A DNA stretch of 64,000 nt. Source: Sorex araneus. Lineage: Eukaryota > Chordata > Mammalia > Eulipotyphla > Soricidae. The notes beneath the pieces were generated by a model. That model had not been told where the DNA came from, ran no database searches, and saw nothing but the letters and a program-made list of their open reading frames with translations. The number at the start of each line of letters is the position of its first letter. Within the stretch, counting starts at the first letter, position 1. The translations under genes and the position numbers were made by a program. The DNA is taken from the NCBI RefSeq assembly GCF_027595985.1, contig NC_073302.1, forward strand, positions 9,550,966-9,614,965, in the 5' to 3' direction. Positions 37,021-49,609 of this stretch are shown in pieces.

Positions 37021-37330
37021 GTAAATTATTGTAGGAGGATTTCGAGGATTCCTGAGCTTGTCATTCCTACTCATTAATTGTTTAGAACCATCTATTTTGG
37101 GCATTAGGTTGAAATGTTTCATTTTAGCTTTATTTTTGGTTAATCTTCCGAGGTGAATCTCTGTTTCCTGAGATTGCTTCAGTTGTCCAAGCAAGCACTT
37201 CAGTTGTATAAACAAATGAAGAACATTATGAAAGTATGTGCCTCTTTTTTGGGTGCATATCATGCATGTCAAGGAACACCATGAGAATTGTTTTTGAGGC
37301 CTTTGCAGAGATAAACTCTAAAAAGACTTG

Positions 37331-37490
37331 AGGGGCTGGAGTAATAGTACAGCAGGTAGTGTGCTTGTCTTGCAGATGGTCGACCTGGTTTCAATCTCCA
37401 GCATCCCATGTGGTCCTCTGAGCCCTTCAGGAGTAACCCCTGAGCACTCCTGTGTGTGACCCCCCAAATAAGAAAACAAAAAAAGAAAAA
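37331..37490 (+). mobile_element. tRNA-derived SINE, short type
   Basis: Unit B copy of 11618-11775, ggggctggagtaatagtaca to gtgtgtgaccccccaaat. Confidence 0.9.
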
Positions 37491-38129
37491 AGAAAAAGAC
37501 TTGGTATTTCCAGTGAAGGACAAAATACTTGCACATGCAATTAGTTACGTGTAATATAATTCATGTAGCAGTAATCATTAAGTTAAATGAGAGAAGTAAC
37601 AATTTATAAAAATTTGAAATTCTATAATTAAATTTATTTTAAAAAATTACCTCCCAAGTTGTGCTCAGTGGGCACTGTGGGATGCTGTTAGGGATGTACT
37701 GTAGGGTCAATAATTTGGTGGTAGTCACTGAGCCATTAGGCACAAACTAGACTACCTGACATTTCTTTGGGTCTTCGGGGTTATACCCAGAGATGTTTTG
37801 CAGGTCATGTTGTACAGTGTTGAAACCAGATAACTCCTGTTTATCTCCCTGCCTTTGAAGTTCTGTGATCCTGTATTTTATCTCCAAGTGTTCCAGAATT
37901 TCACCACTCATTGTTGCCAAATTTTTAGAAAAATAAGATATGAAAGTTTCACAGAGTTTTTAGACATTTTATTTTTCATATATTCTTTGTAGGTATATAT
38001 TAGGATCCTTACTGTTACTTCTGATAACATGAAGTATAACAGCTAGGTTTTAGCATGAATTAGTGTTGGATCTTATAAAAATCTTTTACTGTAGTAATTA
38101 ATATGATTACATTTTTAATCTTTCTTTCA

Positions 38130-39080
38130 AAAGTTGAGCACATAATTTTCATATATTTTACCCACCCCACCTGTTCTCCCATTATTAACATATTAGTCCA
38201 AATTGTACATGTTATAATGGCACAGATACTTATGTCTTATTAATTACAGTTTATAGTTTACATTAGAGTCCACACTTTGTCTTTTATGGAATTCAGGTTT
38301 TGAAAAACATATATTGATATGTACCTATAGTGATAGGATCATACAAAATAGTTTCACTGATCTAAATATTCTCTTTATGTATTCAACCTTGTCTATCTGT
38401 ATCTGAGGCAACCACCGATCTTTTGACTCTCTCTATGGTTGCATTTTCCAGAAGCCATATAGTTATAATTTACAGTATGGGGTCTTTTCAGATTGTATTC
38501 TCAGGACAAGTCTGTAAAGGTTTAGCAGTAAAAGTTATGTTCAATATATACATGCCTACTAACAGCCTTCTGTGTATATAACTTACACATACTTTTCATG
38601 CGTGCAATATGTCACTATGTATAAAGGAGTATTACTCATAAAAGCAAAACACTAAAGCAAAAAGAAATTATAAAAAACAATAAAGTGTATTTTTATCTAA
38701 CAGTGGAATATTATATAATGTGGATAAGAAAAATCCTAGGTAAAAAAGTGAAATACAGAAAAACAAGTCTAGCATCATTTTATTTGTATGTCTGTCTACA
38801 GCAAAAAATATGGAAGGATCAATATACCCTAACACTAAAAAAATCTGAAGACCTGTGGGAAAGTAATGGAATACTACATTTTTAAAAAGATACTATGTAT
38901 TTCCCAAAGGAAAGGAAAGGACTATACCATTTAGGAGGAGGAAAAAAATGGGCATAGAAATGCTTTAAATTTTGTGCCAGTCTAAAGATTGTGAATTTTT
39001 ACTCTTCTTGAAGTGTGACAATATGTCATATTTAATGTATGTACACATATAATGTATTATTTAAATATATTCACACACTT
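38130..39080. other. Intergenic stretch, partly unit B-only
   Basis: 38130-38612 is colinear with 13160-13646. From 38613 to about 39695 the sequence has no counterpart in unit A. No gene recognised. Confidence 0.55.
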
Positions 39081-39094
39081 TATAAATTTGCTTT

Positions 39095-39253
39095 TCTGGT
39101 TCACACCTGTGATGCTCCAGGGTTACTCCTGGCTCTGCACTCAGGAATTACTCCTGGCGGCGCTGGGGGACCATATGGGATCCCGGGGATTGAAACCAGA
39201 TTGGCCGTGTGTAAGGCAAATGCCCTACCCACTGAACTATTGCTTTAGCCCCT
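39095..39253 (-). mobile_element. tRNA-derived SINE, short type, reverse
   Basis: gcttttctggttcacacctg to ctattgctttagcccc. Lies within the 1.08-kb block missing from unit A. Confidence 0.85.
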
Positions 39254-39504
39254 ATTCACACACGTTAATTCAAACTATGCTTACTACATTTTATACATCA
39301 TATGCCTTAGAATACTTATAAAATTTGAATAAAATTTCACTACATTTGTTAAAATATTATTAGAGAACTCAGGGTTTCACACAAACATGTGTGTGAGTAT
39401 GAAATGCACTTAATTATTCTAGTTTATTGAATTGACCAAGTTAAATTATCTCTAGTAAATTGAACTTTCTCTGTTTATCTATTTAATCAGACTACTTAGA
39501 ACGA

Positions 39505-39810
39505 TCAGCAGAGCCTGGCAAGCTACCCGTGATGTATTTGATATGCCCAAAACTGTCACTGTATCACTGTCACTGTCATCCCATTGCTCATCGATTTGCT
39601 CGAACGGGCCGCAGTAACGTCTCCAAGTGAGACTTGTTGCTACTTTTTTTGGCATATTGAATATGCCACGGGGAGCTTGCCAGGCTCTGCCCTGCGGGCA
39701 TTTGATATGCCAAAAAACAGTAACAACAAATCTCACAATGGAGATGTTACTAGTGCCCGCTCGAGCAAATTGGTGAACAATGGGCCGACAGTGCTACATT
39801 GCCATGTCAA
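39505..39810. mobile_element. Inverted pair of long-type SINE tails
   Basis: 39508-39550 is a forward fragment (gcagagcctggcaagctacc). 39555-39690 is a reverse tail (cactgtcatcccattgctc, ggcatattgaatatgcc). 39697-39805 is a forward tail (gatatgccaaaaaacagtaac, gctcgagcaaattgg). The last two form an inverted repeat with a short centre. Confidence 0.85.
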
Positions 39811-39934
39811 ATAATTATAGGGATATATTTGCCACATCGTTGGCATGTAACATTAAAGCCAGTCTTTTCCTTGAACAAGGTAATTTCCCAAGAATGGAAG
39901 ATAAAAGTTGATCATTTATAAACTCAGCTAGGTA

Positions 39935-40020
39935 ACAAGTCTCACAATGGAGACATTACTGGTGCCTGCTCCAGCAAATCAATGAGTAATAGGACGACAG
40001 TGCTACAGTGCTACAGTGCA
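39935..40020 (+). mobile_element. SINE tail fragment
   Basis: gtaacaagtctcacaatgg to gacgacagtgctacagtgct. Copy of 13880-13970. Confidence 0.85.
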
Positions 40021-40439
40021 GGAATTAAATTTATTTTTGTTGACGTGTCATAGTTTACTATAACTTCAAAATAACTGATTTAAAATTACATTTCTACCAT
40101 AGCAATCCTTCCACCAGTGTTTTAAGATCACTGTACCTTTGTTCCCTTCCCCTGTACCCTTCACACCCCCTTAGTCACTTCAGTTCTGAATTCTACTGAT
40201 CATGTATCAGATAACTCTTTTAATGGAAAACAGAGGATACTATATGCATGTATTAGGGGCAGAAGTTTTTGGTTTTCATTCAGACATACTTAGAGTAAAC
40301 TACCACATGTAAGTCTTGCCTGGGTTTCTTAGTATTCTTCATAGGCATTCTTAACAAACACTGAAAGGCTGAACCTCATATTGGAAATAGAAGGATCTCC
40401 CAAAATTATCTCATCACTAGGAAAGTCACTTTAAAATTT

Positions 40440-40668
40440 CTACTGTAATCTGTATTGCAAACCATAATGCCCAAAAGAAGAGAGAGAGTATGGGGGAAAT
40501 TGCCTGCCATGGAGGCAGGGGGAGGGTGGAAAAGTGGGGGGTATAACAGGGATATTGGTGGTGGGGAATGTGTACTGGTGGAGGGATGGGTGTTTGATCA
40601 TTCTATGATTATAACTCAAACATGAACGCTTGTAATAGTATCTCACAGTGACTCAATAAAAAATAAAT
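40440..40668 (+). mobile_element. L1 3'UTR remnant
   Basis: Unit B copy of 14395-14612. Confidence 0.8.
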
Positions 40669-41509
40669 TCTCCTGTAAAAATTTTTACTGTGACTGTACT
40701 CTTTGACCAGTTAGCCATTCTCACATAGGAGATCAAATCAATTTAATCTTAATTTGATTTGAATTTAATTGGAATTAGGCACCAGACTCCAGTCTCAGAC
40801 TCACCACATACATTTTCTTGGATCTTATGAAAACCATATAGGTTCAATGTGTGGCCAAGCCCACTCAAAATAAGGAAACAGAACGGTAATGTATCCTATC
40901 ACCATCACTCTAACTTGATGATGTGATAGAAATGTTGATTTCTATTTGTCAAGTCCTATTCACTTGACAAATAAACTATAAGGATTGTTTTTAAAAATGC
41001 AACAGTTTAGAAAAACTATTTGAAATTAATGTTACTCACAAAATACATCAAATGTGCTACAAAATTAGGCACAGAGATACAATTTTTAAGTTACAGAATA
41101 TATTTTTTGTTATTCAAAAAATAAGAAACTGGGCATCAAGGTTGTGATTGACTAAAATAACTAATAAATAAAAACTACCCAATTGAATGAATAAATAAAT
41201 GAATTTTTTTGAAAATTGCAACCACAGAGAAAATGAAAAAGTTTGTGGGACAGTGAACACAAGCAAAGAACAAAAACATTTTAGAAGAATCATTTGGAAG
41301 GCAATTTTAGATAAATCAATATGGAAGACATATTTTCAATAAACCTTTCACATGGCACAAATAAAAGAAGAAAAGTAACAGAGAAAATTATACAAACTAA
41401 AACATATCCCCAGGATGCCATGCCAAGATTCATCATGAAACAAGAGCTCATAGAAGAAATAATGTTCTTGTTGCATTTGCAGGATGGGCAGTTATAGGGC
41501 ATAGACTGT

Positions 41510-42451
41510 TCATCTTGGTGAAAATATTGCCCTACTTAGCAAATTTCTCAGAGCCCCTTTCATATCCCGATTCCTCAGACTGTAGATAAAGGGGTTTAAC
41601 ATGGGTGTGACCAGAGTGTACATTACAGCAACAGCAACATCCTTCTCACTGGAGGTATTAGATGAGGGTAAAAAGTAGAGTCCGATAATTGATCCATAGT
41701 AGAGAGAAACTACAGTGAGGTGTGACCCACATGTGGAAAAGGCTTTGAATATTCCCTTTGCAGAGGGGGTCTTCAGGATGGTGGCCCCAATGCGACCGTA
41801 AGAGACCAGGATGCATATGAACGGTACAGTGATCACAGCTGTGCCCACAGTGAAGATAGCCAGGTCATTGGCTGTGGTGTCTGAGGTGGACAGTTTAAGT
41901 AAGGTGGAGAGGTCACAGAAGAAGTGGGGGACAACATTGTCTCCACAGAAAGAGAGCCGGATCAGAAGCAGGGTATGGGGAAGGGCACAAGCACAGGATA
42001 GAACCCAGGACACGGTGACCAGCAAGATACACTTGTTCTGACTCATGATGGTGGTGTAGTGGAGGGGGTGACAGATGGCCACGTACCTGTCATAGGCCAT
42101 GGAGGTGAGAAGGAGGCTGTCGATATCAGCAAAAAATAGAAAAAAATGCGTCTGGGAAACACACCCAGCGTAGGAGATGGATTGGCTCTGTGTCTGCATA
42201 TTGAAGAGCATCTTTGGGGCTGTCACTGAAGAGAAAGAGACGTCAGTGAGAGCCAGGTGGCTGAGGAAGAAGTACATGGGGGTGTGGAGGCGGGAGTCCA
42301 GCCTGATGAGCAGGATGATGAGCAGGTTCCCCAGCACGGTGGTCAGGTACATGGACAGGAAAAGGGCATAATATAGGTCCTGTTTCTCTGTCCACCTGGG
42401 GAGCCCCAAGAGGATGAACTCGGATGCACAGCTCTGGTTTTCCATCTTCAT
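41510..42451 (-). CDS. OR1J-like: Olfactory receptor, OR1J-like (OR gene 4)
   Basis: Intact 313-aa odorant receptor, partner of OR gene 2. Visible: NQS at residue 5, [40 protein letters not shown] and [12 protein letters not shown]; Cys97, Cys169 and Cys179 present, Thr at 189. TM3 reads [14 protein letters not shown], the form I remember for OR1J receptors of other mammals, whereas genes 1, 2, 3 and 5 have VYFFL and FGxLD. The IL2/TM4 segment ([21 protein letters not shown]) also differs from gene 2. This gene may therefore keep the ancestral sequence while gene 2 was converted. Acceptor ctttcatatctag ends 12 bp before the ATG (exon from 42463). Confidence 0.95.
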   Translation of the reverse strand: MKMENQSCASEFILLGLPRWTEKQDLYYALFLSMYLTTVLGNLLIILLIRLDSRLHTPMYFFLSHLALTDVSFSSVTAPKMLFNMQTQSQSISYAGCVSQTHFFLFFADIDSLLLTSMAYDRYVAICHPLHYTTIMSQNKCILLVTVSWVLSCACALPHTLLLIRLSFCGDNVVPHFFCDLSTLLKLSTSDTTANDLAIFTVGTAVITVPFICILVSYGRIGATILKTPSAKGIFKAFSTCGSHLTVVSLYYGSIIGLYFLPSSNTSSEKDVAVAVMYTLVTPMLNPFIYSLRNRDMKGALRNLLSRAIFSPR

Positions 42452-42463
42452 GGTCTTTGATTG

Positions 42464-43395
42464 CTAGATATGAAAGAGAGATGATATTACGGAAGGATTA
42501 GAAGCCTATCCCAGAAAAGAGTATGGATTTAGATAAACCTGGTCATTTTGTTTAACCATTCTGGCTCATATTTTGGTCTCACGAATGGCAAGCTTTGGTC
42601 TGACATCAAAATATTTTTTGTCCAGCTAGAATCAACAAATCTCTTTCACAGAAACTATAAAATATCAGAAAATTCAAATTAAAGCATGAGTAGATTCAGA
42701 GTTCATCATTAACATCTGAGATTAGGATATTTGAGTGCAAAGATAAGTCAGAAATATCTACTTAATGTGAGAGACATGCTCATTGTCTATAATCCCTCCT
42801 TCACTTTTCCTCTGACTCTCGTCCTAAGGGTTAGCTCATGTTCTATTTCCAAGGATTTTACTATAAGAGACAGCGCAGTGGAGCCTTTTCGATCGCCCAC
42901 ACATCAAAATTTAGAGACTTGTGGAACCATTCTTTGCAATTGCTTTAAGAAAAGGCAGTAGTAACAAGAATATCAGCCAAAAATGTGAAAGATCTAGCAA
43001 CATACCTTGTAATATTGTGATTAGTCTTTAAGTTAATTCTTTCCACTCTCCACATTTGCAATTTCTCACCATTCTTCCTTTTGGGTACAGGGAGTTATTA
43101 GCTATTTTGTTTAAATTACCCTTTGGCTTTAAATTTATATTGAAATATATATTTGTAAATATAAATACATTTTTATTTATAAATAAATTTACATTTATTA
43201 TTGTGGTTTAGGTAACAGATTTGCATTTGTCTTCACATGTATGGTTTTCATGTAATGCTACAGCACTTGCACTCCACCACTAGCAAACTACTCAGAAACC
43301 CGCCCAACATGTCCTTGCGTTACAGTATCATCCTTCTTCACCCCTCTCTTTCTCCCCCATTAAAAAAAACTGAGACAGGATTATGCCAGTAATTT
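42464..43395. other. OR gene 4 upstream flank, no gene seen
   Basis: Colinear with 16354-17255. AT-rich, probably intronic. Nothing else recognised. Confidence 0.5.
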
Positions 43396-43397
43396 CT

Positions 43398-43700
43398 AAT
43401 GATAAAGATTATAACCGATATCTTATAACCTACTTTTCCTTCTGGGAGAAACTCGCAAGCTACTGAGAGCTTCCTGCCCACATGGGACAGCCTAGCAAGC
43501 TTCCCATGGTGTATCCATATGCCAAAGCCAGTAACCAGGTGAATCTCACTCCCCTGGCCCTGAAGGAGCCTCCCACGCGGCATCGTCGGGATGGCCGTGA
43601 AGAGGGAGGCTTCTAAGGTCTCAGGGATAGGACGAATGTAGAGGTTACTGCGACCGCTCGAGCCAGTCAACGATCAACGGGATTTCGTGATTTGTGAATT
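43398..43700 (+). mobile_element. SINE variant, unit B-specific insertion
   Basis: Contains aagctactgagagcttcctg, gtatccatatgccaaagcc, ctcactcccctggccctgaa, gagcctcccacg, ctctaaggtctcaggg-like text and gaccgctcgagccagtcaac. This is the third tail type also seen at 58425-58670 and, reversed, at 59790-59900 and 62830-63110. Unit A near 17250 lacks it. Confidence 0.75.
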
Positions 43701-44369
43701 TATAATTAATTTTTATTTTCTAAGCAGTTTACATCCTAACAGTATCATTTCTCTCTCTTCTTGATATAAGCCACTCATGTGTTTGTCCACATAAAAGTGA
43801 CAAAAATAATAAGAATTTTAAAAAAAGGCTTCATGATAGCATTCATCATTTCCATTGGAACTTTTTCCAAGCTACCACTTCTTTCAACTTAAATGGAGTT
43901 AATCACAGCAGTCCTTGCATTATTAAGTTCCTGGCACAGAAGTCATGTGCAGTGTTGCTAATTATCATCACAAATCAATCACTCACAATTAACATGCTGA
44001 CTCAGATGGAAATTTTGTAGCTTTTAATGTCCATTATAGAATTTTTTTATAAATAATATCTATATATTACATTTACACATCAGTTATATCTGTAGTATTA
44101 ATTCTTAGAAATAACTTTAGATGATATACACATTTTAATTGATATTATTAAATAAACATTATATGTTAATAATCTGTTCTTAAGGATTTTAAAATATGCT
44201 TTGCATATTAAAAGTCTTCTGCATGAAAGTAAAAAAATGGAATTTCTAATTAAAGATTTAGAGAGGGCAGGACTCTGATAGTTGAGGGACAGGAAAAAAA
44301 GAATCAGAGCATGGTCACCATGGGAAATCTCTGAGCTTGGAGAATTAGCTAGGAGGAAAATTATGTAAG

Positions 44370-45240
44370 TGTTTTTCTGTCAAACTGGAAAGGTTTGATC
44401 TTATTTTCAAAGCAATTGAGCACCCACAGAAAGGTTTAAGTGAGGTTATGAATGAAATAATTTAAATATTACATTGGTTACTTTGTCCACATAGCAAAGA
44501 CACAAAACAGCAAATCAGTAGTGCTGCTAGGAGGCTGTTATACTGTAGTTCAGGTATATGGTGACGTCCACTTACCCTTGAACTAGAGGTGAAGATAGAG
44601 ATACATATAATTACAACTTTGGGATAAAATATGGGGAAATGAACAATACACTGCAGGTTGAAAGAAGAGCAAGAGAGTATTAGAAGCTCAACCAAAACAT
44701 AATTCCATGTGGTAATATCTGTAGACCTCAGAATGACAAATAGCAAAAAACTATAACACCATAGTTCGCTGTATATGCATATACACACGAATAGACTCAA
44801 CATATATACACACAACATCTCACTGCTGAAGGTGATTCTCCTGTTCCACCACTACCTCTTAGGGAATTAGCACATAATACCTGAAGCTATGAGTCATGGG
44901 CAAGTTCTTCATTTTTATCTAGAAGCCAAAGTGAAGCAGACAGAGTCTCTGAGAGGCTTAATGGTACATTGGAGAAGGAAGAAGAATTGTCAGTTCAAAA
45001 CCAAGAAAGATAGATATATCAAAGTATACTTGTTTACAACTCCTGAGCAATCAGTGGGGGTTCTAAATTTATAATCATTGAGAAGACTCTGGGGAACAGC
45101 TCCCCCATCTAAGCTTCAAACTAAACAAAGAGGAGACAAATAATTACTTCATTCCCATTGGTTCCCTTGAGAGAACCGTTTGTTGGTACTAGGCAATAGA
45201 GAATTCATCCTTGAAAACCTGCTAGGAGTTTTGTGTTTCA
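44370..45240 (-). promoter_or_regulatory. Candidate upstream/promoter module of OR gene 4
   Basis: Unit B copy of 18110-19000. EBF-like site ttcccttgagaga at 45162-45174. Lies 1.9-2.8 kb upstream of the OR gene 4 ATG. Confidence 0.35.
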
Positions 45241-46289
45241 CAAGTATTTTGCCTTTTAAGTTACCTCTAAGAAAACTGTGATTCAGTGTGAATAATACCA
45301 TGAAAAACTCAGTCCTTTAAACCAGTTCTCAGGTTCTATAGAACTGAGCTTAGCACATCAGGGAGAGTTGGAATTGGGGGGTGGAAAAGTTTAAGGGGGG
45401 CCCTGAGACAAAGATAGAGGGCACTGGACACTGGTGAGGACATGTGGAACTGGAATGTTATATGCATAGACTATAACATTGACAGTATTGTAAATCATGG
45501 TGGCTAAAATAAAATCTTTAATTTTTGAAAAAGAACAGTAAAAATGGAGGTTGACTGAGATCATCTAATTCTCTTTTTATTCCAGTATCTCTAACTATTA
45601 CAAGAAAAACAGAAATATTATAATGCTTTCATCATCTAAACAAAATGATGAAGGAATTTATATTCTATCACCACAATTAGACTCAGCACAATGGAAAATA
45701 ATTTCCATAAATGTTGATCTATTGCCTACCAGCTATAAAATGAACTTCCTTTGGTAGAAATTTGTTACAGTTCTACAGTTAGCAAGTCTACTTTGCTGAA
45801 TTCAAGAGCTGAAAAGACTTTTCCCTCAAAATTGGAAACCCAATGGATTCCTTGTACTACAAACATCGAGATAAAAGTAAAATCCACATTGCTACAAGAT
45901 TTATTAAATGGTATTTTCAAAGTATCTCTTTGGATCGCAAAATATTGTTACTCTACTTCCAGGTTCTAGATGTTATTTTGTAGACCTATATCTTTATACC
46001 CTCTACTGTGCAAGTTTCTACTTACTGTTCAAGACCTGCTTCAAATCTTACCTGTAATACATTATAGTTTAATAACAAGATACATAGATATATACAACAA
46101 AATCGAAAAATTGGCCAAATTAGATGAAAAAAAGTATAAAAGAAACTCAGGTGGACTAATAATCACTAAAATGATGGTCAAAGGAGGGTCATGGGCCCTT
46201 TGTTAGTGGTGTTGCAGTAACTTTGAACATTGACAAATGGGTTTTTTAAAACTTTACTTGAACACATGGTTTATGAACTTGTTCATAAT
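45241..46289. other. Intergenic stretch, no gene seen
   Basis: Colinear with 19000-20046, including the old retroelement 3' end at 45350-45540. Short ORFs are not conserved in codon pattern and look fortuitous. Confidence 0.5.
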
Positions 46290-46625
46290 ACAGTTCATTG
46301 GGGCATTCAATGTTCCAACACCAATCCCTCACCGGTGTGACCTTCCTTCTACCACTGACCCCAACCCCAAGCCTGCCTCTTACAACGTACAAAATGATTT
46401 ATTTTATATTTCTCTGTTACAGCAAAATAGCAAATGGAACAATAAAAATTTTTTCAGTAAAAAAACAGATCAAAAAATAGTTCATACAGCAAGCAACAAG
46501 GTCAAAGAAGGAAATCACTTACAAAGGAGCACCCCTTAGATTTACAGAAGACCTATCAAAGGAAACCCTCCAAGCCTGAAGATAATGGTGGGACATAGCC
46601 AAAAAATAGCTCAGTAAAAGAAAAT
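46290..46625 (+). mobile_element. L1 ORF1 remnant, unit B copy
   Basis: gcattcaatgttccaacacc at 46303 onward, then aatagttcata joined directly to cagcaagcaacaagg, the late ORF1 region (YKGAPLRFTEDLSKETLQA). The L1 5'UTR and ORF1 N-terminus found in unit A are absent. Confidence 0.75.
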
Positions 46626-46639
46626 TTGTTTAAAATGCT

Positions 46640-46855
46640 TTAGCCCTTTTGACTGCCGAGTGGCACCACAGTGATCGGCAAACACAAGTGCCTTACCAAA
46701 GGCAATAAAAAGGGAGCCAAGAAGAAAGTGGTTGATCCATTTTCTAAGAAAGACTGATATAACATGAAGGCACACGCGGTGTTTAATATAAGAAATATTG
46801 GGAAAATGCTCATCACTAAAACCCAGGGAACCAAAAGGAAGAAAGCCCTAAGGGG
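46640..46855 (+). pseudogene. RPS3A: RPS3A processed pseudogene, truncated
   Basis: Unit B copy of 21495-22377. Codons for [15 protein letters not shown] and [17 protein letters not shown] are readable, with TGA and TAA at 46756-46762 (gactgatataac). It stops at ccaaaa near 46835, fused to ggaagaaagccct, which lies 1.8 kb further on in unit A. So the 3' two-thirds were deleted after duplication. Confidence 0.9.
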
Positions 46856-46967
46856 AGAAACCCTGCAAGCAAAGGCAGCGTGAGCATATGCTTCCTGAGC
46901 ACGTGCTGCTGGCAGGAACATAGGCTGCCCAAACACCTCCCTCTAGAGCTGTATTTTTAATACCTAA

Positions 46968-47144
46968 GTTTTTTTTTTTTTTTTTGCTTTTTGGGTCGGT
47001 GATGCACAGGAGTTACTCCTGGTTCTACACTCAGGAATTACTCCTGGCGGTACTCAGGGGACCATATGGGATGCTGGGATTCGAACCCAGGTCGGCCGAG
47101 TGCAAGGCAAATGCCCTACCCGCTGTGCTATCACTCCAGCCCCC
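46968..47144 (-). mobile_element. tRNA-derived SINE, unit B-specific
   Basis: Minus-strand short SINE with a left poly(T). Direct repeat ttaatacctaa at 46957-46967 and 47145-47155. Unit A (23635-23645) has the single, unoccupied site. Confidence 0.93.
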
Positions 47145-47223
47145 TTAATACCTAATTTGGGGATTTGTTCTGGCTCTATCTCTGGACCACTCTGGAGAAT
47201 CCTGTGTTCTCTCTTGAATACAT

Positions 47224-47227
<4 letters not shown>

Positions 47228-47266
<39 letters not shown>
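47228..47266. repeat. (CT)n microsatellite
   Basis: About 19 CT units; the unit A counterpart at 23726-23745 is shorter and interrupted. Confidence 0.95.
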
Positions 47267-47269
<3 letters not shown>

Positions 47270-47339
47270 CCCTCCCTTTTCTCTCCCTTTCCTCAGAACT
47301 TCCAAAAAAAACCTTTTTTTTTTTTACTTTACTGTTAAT

Positions 47340-47485
47340 CTCATGGCAGAGCTTGGAAAGCTCCATGTGGCGCATATTCAATATGCCAAAAACAGAAACA
47401 AGTCTCACAATGGAGATGTTACTGGTGCCGGCTTGAGCAAATCAATGAGCAATGGGATGACAGTGCTACAGTGCTACAGTTAATC
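47340..47485 (+). mobile_element. SINE long-type 3' portion
   Basis: Unit B copy of 23820-23962. Confidence 0.85.
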
Positions 47486-48229
47486 TACTCCTGAAATTCT
47501 TTTCTGAGAGGTGAACGTGATGGATTTGAAAGGCCTGAGTAAGGTCTTAGACTGACCTTCTTTCCTGCAAAGAGCAAGGCTTCCAGCAGACCAGAGACTC
47601 TTAGAAGTCTTAGATTTCCCCAGAAGTCCTCAAGGTGGCCGAAGTGTACAGAGAGGAAGCAGTAAATCTTCTGGGGCTTCTGCCTCTCTCATCTCTACTT
47701 CACATAATTGTCTTAAAAAAATAGAATAGGGTGGGAGGAAAAATACTGCAGGAATTAATGTGAGTAAAGTGACACAATACTCGACTATAAGTTGAGAGGA
47801 TGGCCGTAGACAAATGCTGTCATGATCCAAAAGTGAAGACGAGACTAAGACCCTGCTGGGGTTAGGAAGACTAACCTGACCTGAGGACTGTGGTCTAAAA
47901 AATATAGTGAGATGTCCTCAGGAAGAACCAAACTTTAAGTCTAATATATCTCTTAGTGTGCTGATACAAAATGACATTGCTAGAAATATTAGAAGTAAAT
48001 TTGCTATAACTATTTAAGTTGATTACTAGCTGAGGAAGAAAGAAAGTGACACACCCTTGTTTGGATCCCACCCTTGAGCAGATCTCCTAGTAATCTGGAG
48101 CAATTGCCTTAGATGAGATTTCGTTAATCTCCTAGAGAAGTGGTTTTACACCTCTTTGTTGATTTGTTAGTGTTCAACCCACCTTCGTGTTGCCACCCTA
48201 TATGATTGCTATATAAACTAAGACTGTAA

Positions 48230-48536
48230 CAGAAGTAGGAAGAAAACACAGAAGCAAGGAGAAGAGGCAGAGGCAAGACAGAAGGGTAGAGGTAAGACAG
48301 AAGCAAGGAGAAGAGACAGAAGCAGAGAGAAGACACAGAAGCAGCAGAGAAGATGCAGAAGCAAGAGATAAGACAAAGAAGCAGAGACAGAGAGACCAGA
48401 GGAGAGACTACAGAGACAGAGACAGAGATAGAGAGACAGATAGAAGAGAGCACAGCGGCAGCCACAGAAGCAAAGAACAAGGAGGAGCCATCCCAATCCG
48501 GTCCATACACAGCAGCTTGAGAGCACTGAATGTGAG

Positions 48537-48572
<36 letters not shown>

Positions 48573-48605
48573 GAAAGAGAGAGAGAGAGCCGCCCCAAGA
48601 GCCCA
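48230..48605. repeat. Purine-rich tract with (GA)n, unit B copy
   Basis: Colinear with 25385-25900, preceded by gctatataaactaag at 48210. The (GA)n at 48540-48592 is shorter than in unit A. ORFs of Ser/Leu repeats on the minus strand are artefacts. Confidence 0.75.
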
Positions 48606-49609
48606 GAGAGCAGCCCTGAGAGCCTGAGAACAACATGCACTCACATCGCAACTTCCACTCGCGCATACCTTTGTATTTTTCATGACTTATGCTTACTTGT
48701 ATATATAGATACCACATTTACAATATGCATACAACACACTGTGTTCTTATATTTTACTGTATATCTGTCATATGTCTTTTTGTATGTTACCATAATATAT
48801 ATTTAAACTTAAAAATTTCTAGAAGTGGGCAAAGTTGAGAAATTATAAGCAAATATGTATAATGCGATGATTGATATAAACATTAACTGTAGAACAGTTA
48901 ATAGGGTTGAGATAATGAAAACACCCCTCGCTTCACTTCAGTAACTTCTTTTATGTGTCAGGTGAGAAAGTTTAACCCCACTCTTAGCACCTTTCGAGTA
49001 CACGCTACTATAGAATTAACATTCTCTGCATATTATTTATAATTAATTCCTCATAATTTATCCTTCAAACAAATGAAAATATGTACCCTTTATATACACT
49101 ATCCTATATATTTTCCCCTAGACCCTTGGAAAGCACAATTTTATTTCTGTTTCTATGTACCAAGCTTTCTCAAACTTTTAAAGATACTACATTCAAGTGA
49201 AACAAAAATCTATTTCTTATTTCCTGACTTACCAAATAATCATACTATTTTACATTTTTTCTCAAAATATAGACACAAAATGACTTAATTAGAACTTATA
49301 GTGATAAATATTAAACAAAAAGATACTTTAAAGGAAAGCATAACATATAGAGTGTCTAGTTATACTCCTGAAATTCTGGAGTATTTTAAATTACTGATAT
49401 CAGGTAAGAAAAGGGATAGTTATATTTTTAAAAGAAAAGGAACAAATAAAAGTAGAACTAGTTTTCTGATTTAAGTCACTAGAAAATAAATTCCAAATGT
49501 ATCATGGAATTGCATGCAAAACTTATGACCCTATGACAAGAAATAACTTGTGTTCTTTAGAGAAATGCTTGAGAGTAGAATTGTAGAGTCAAATGGAAAT
49601 TCTAACCTT

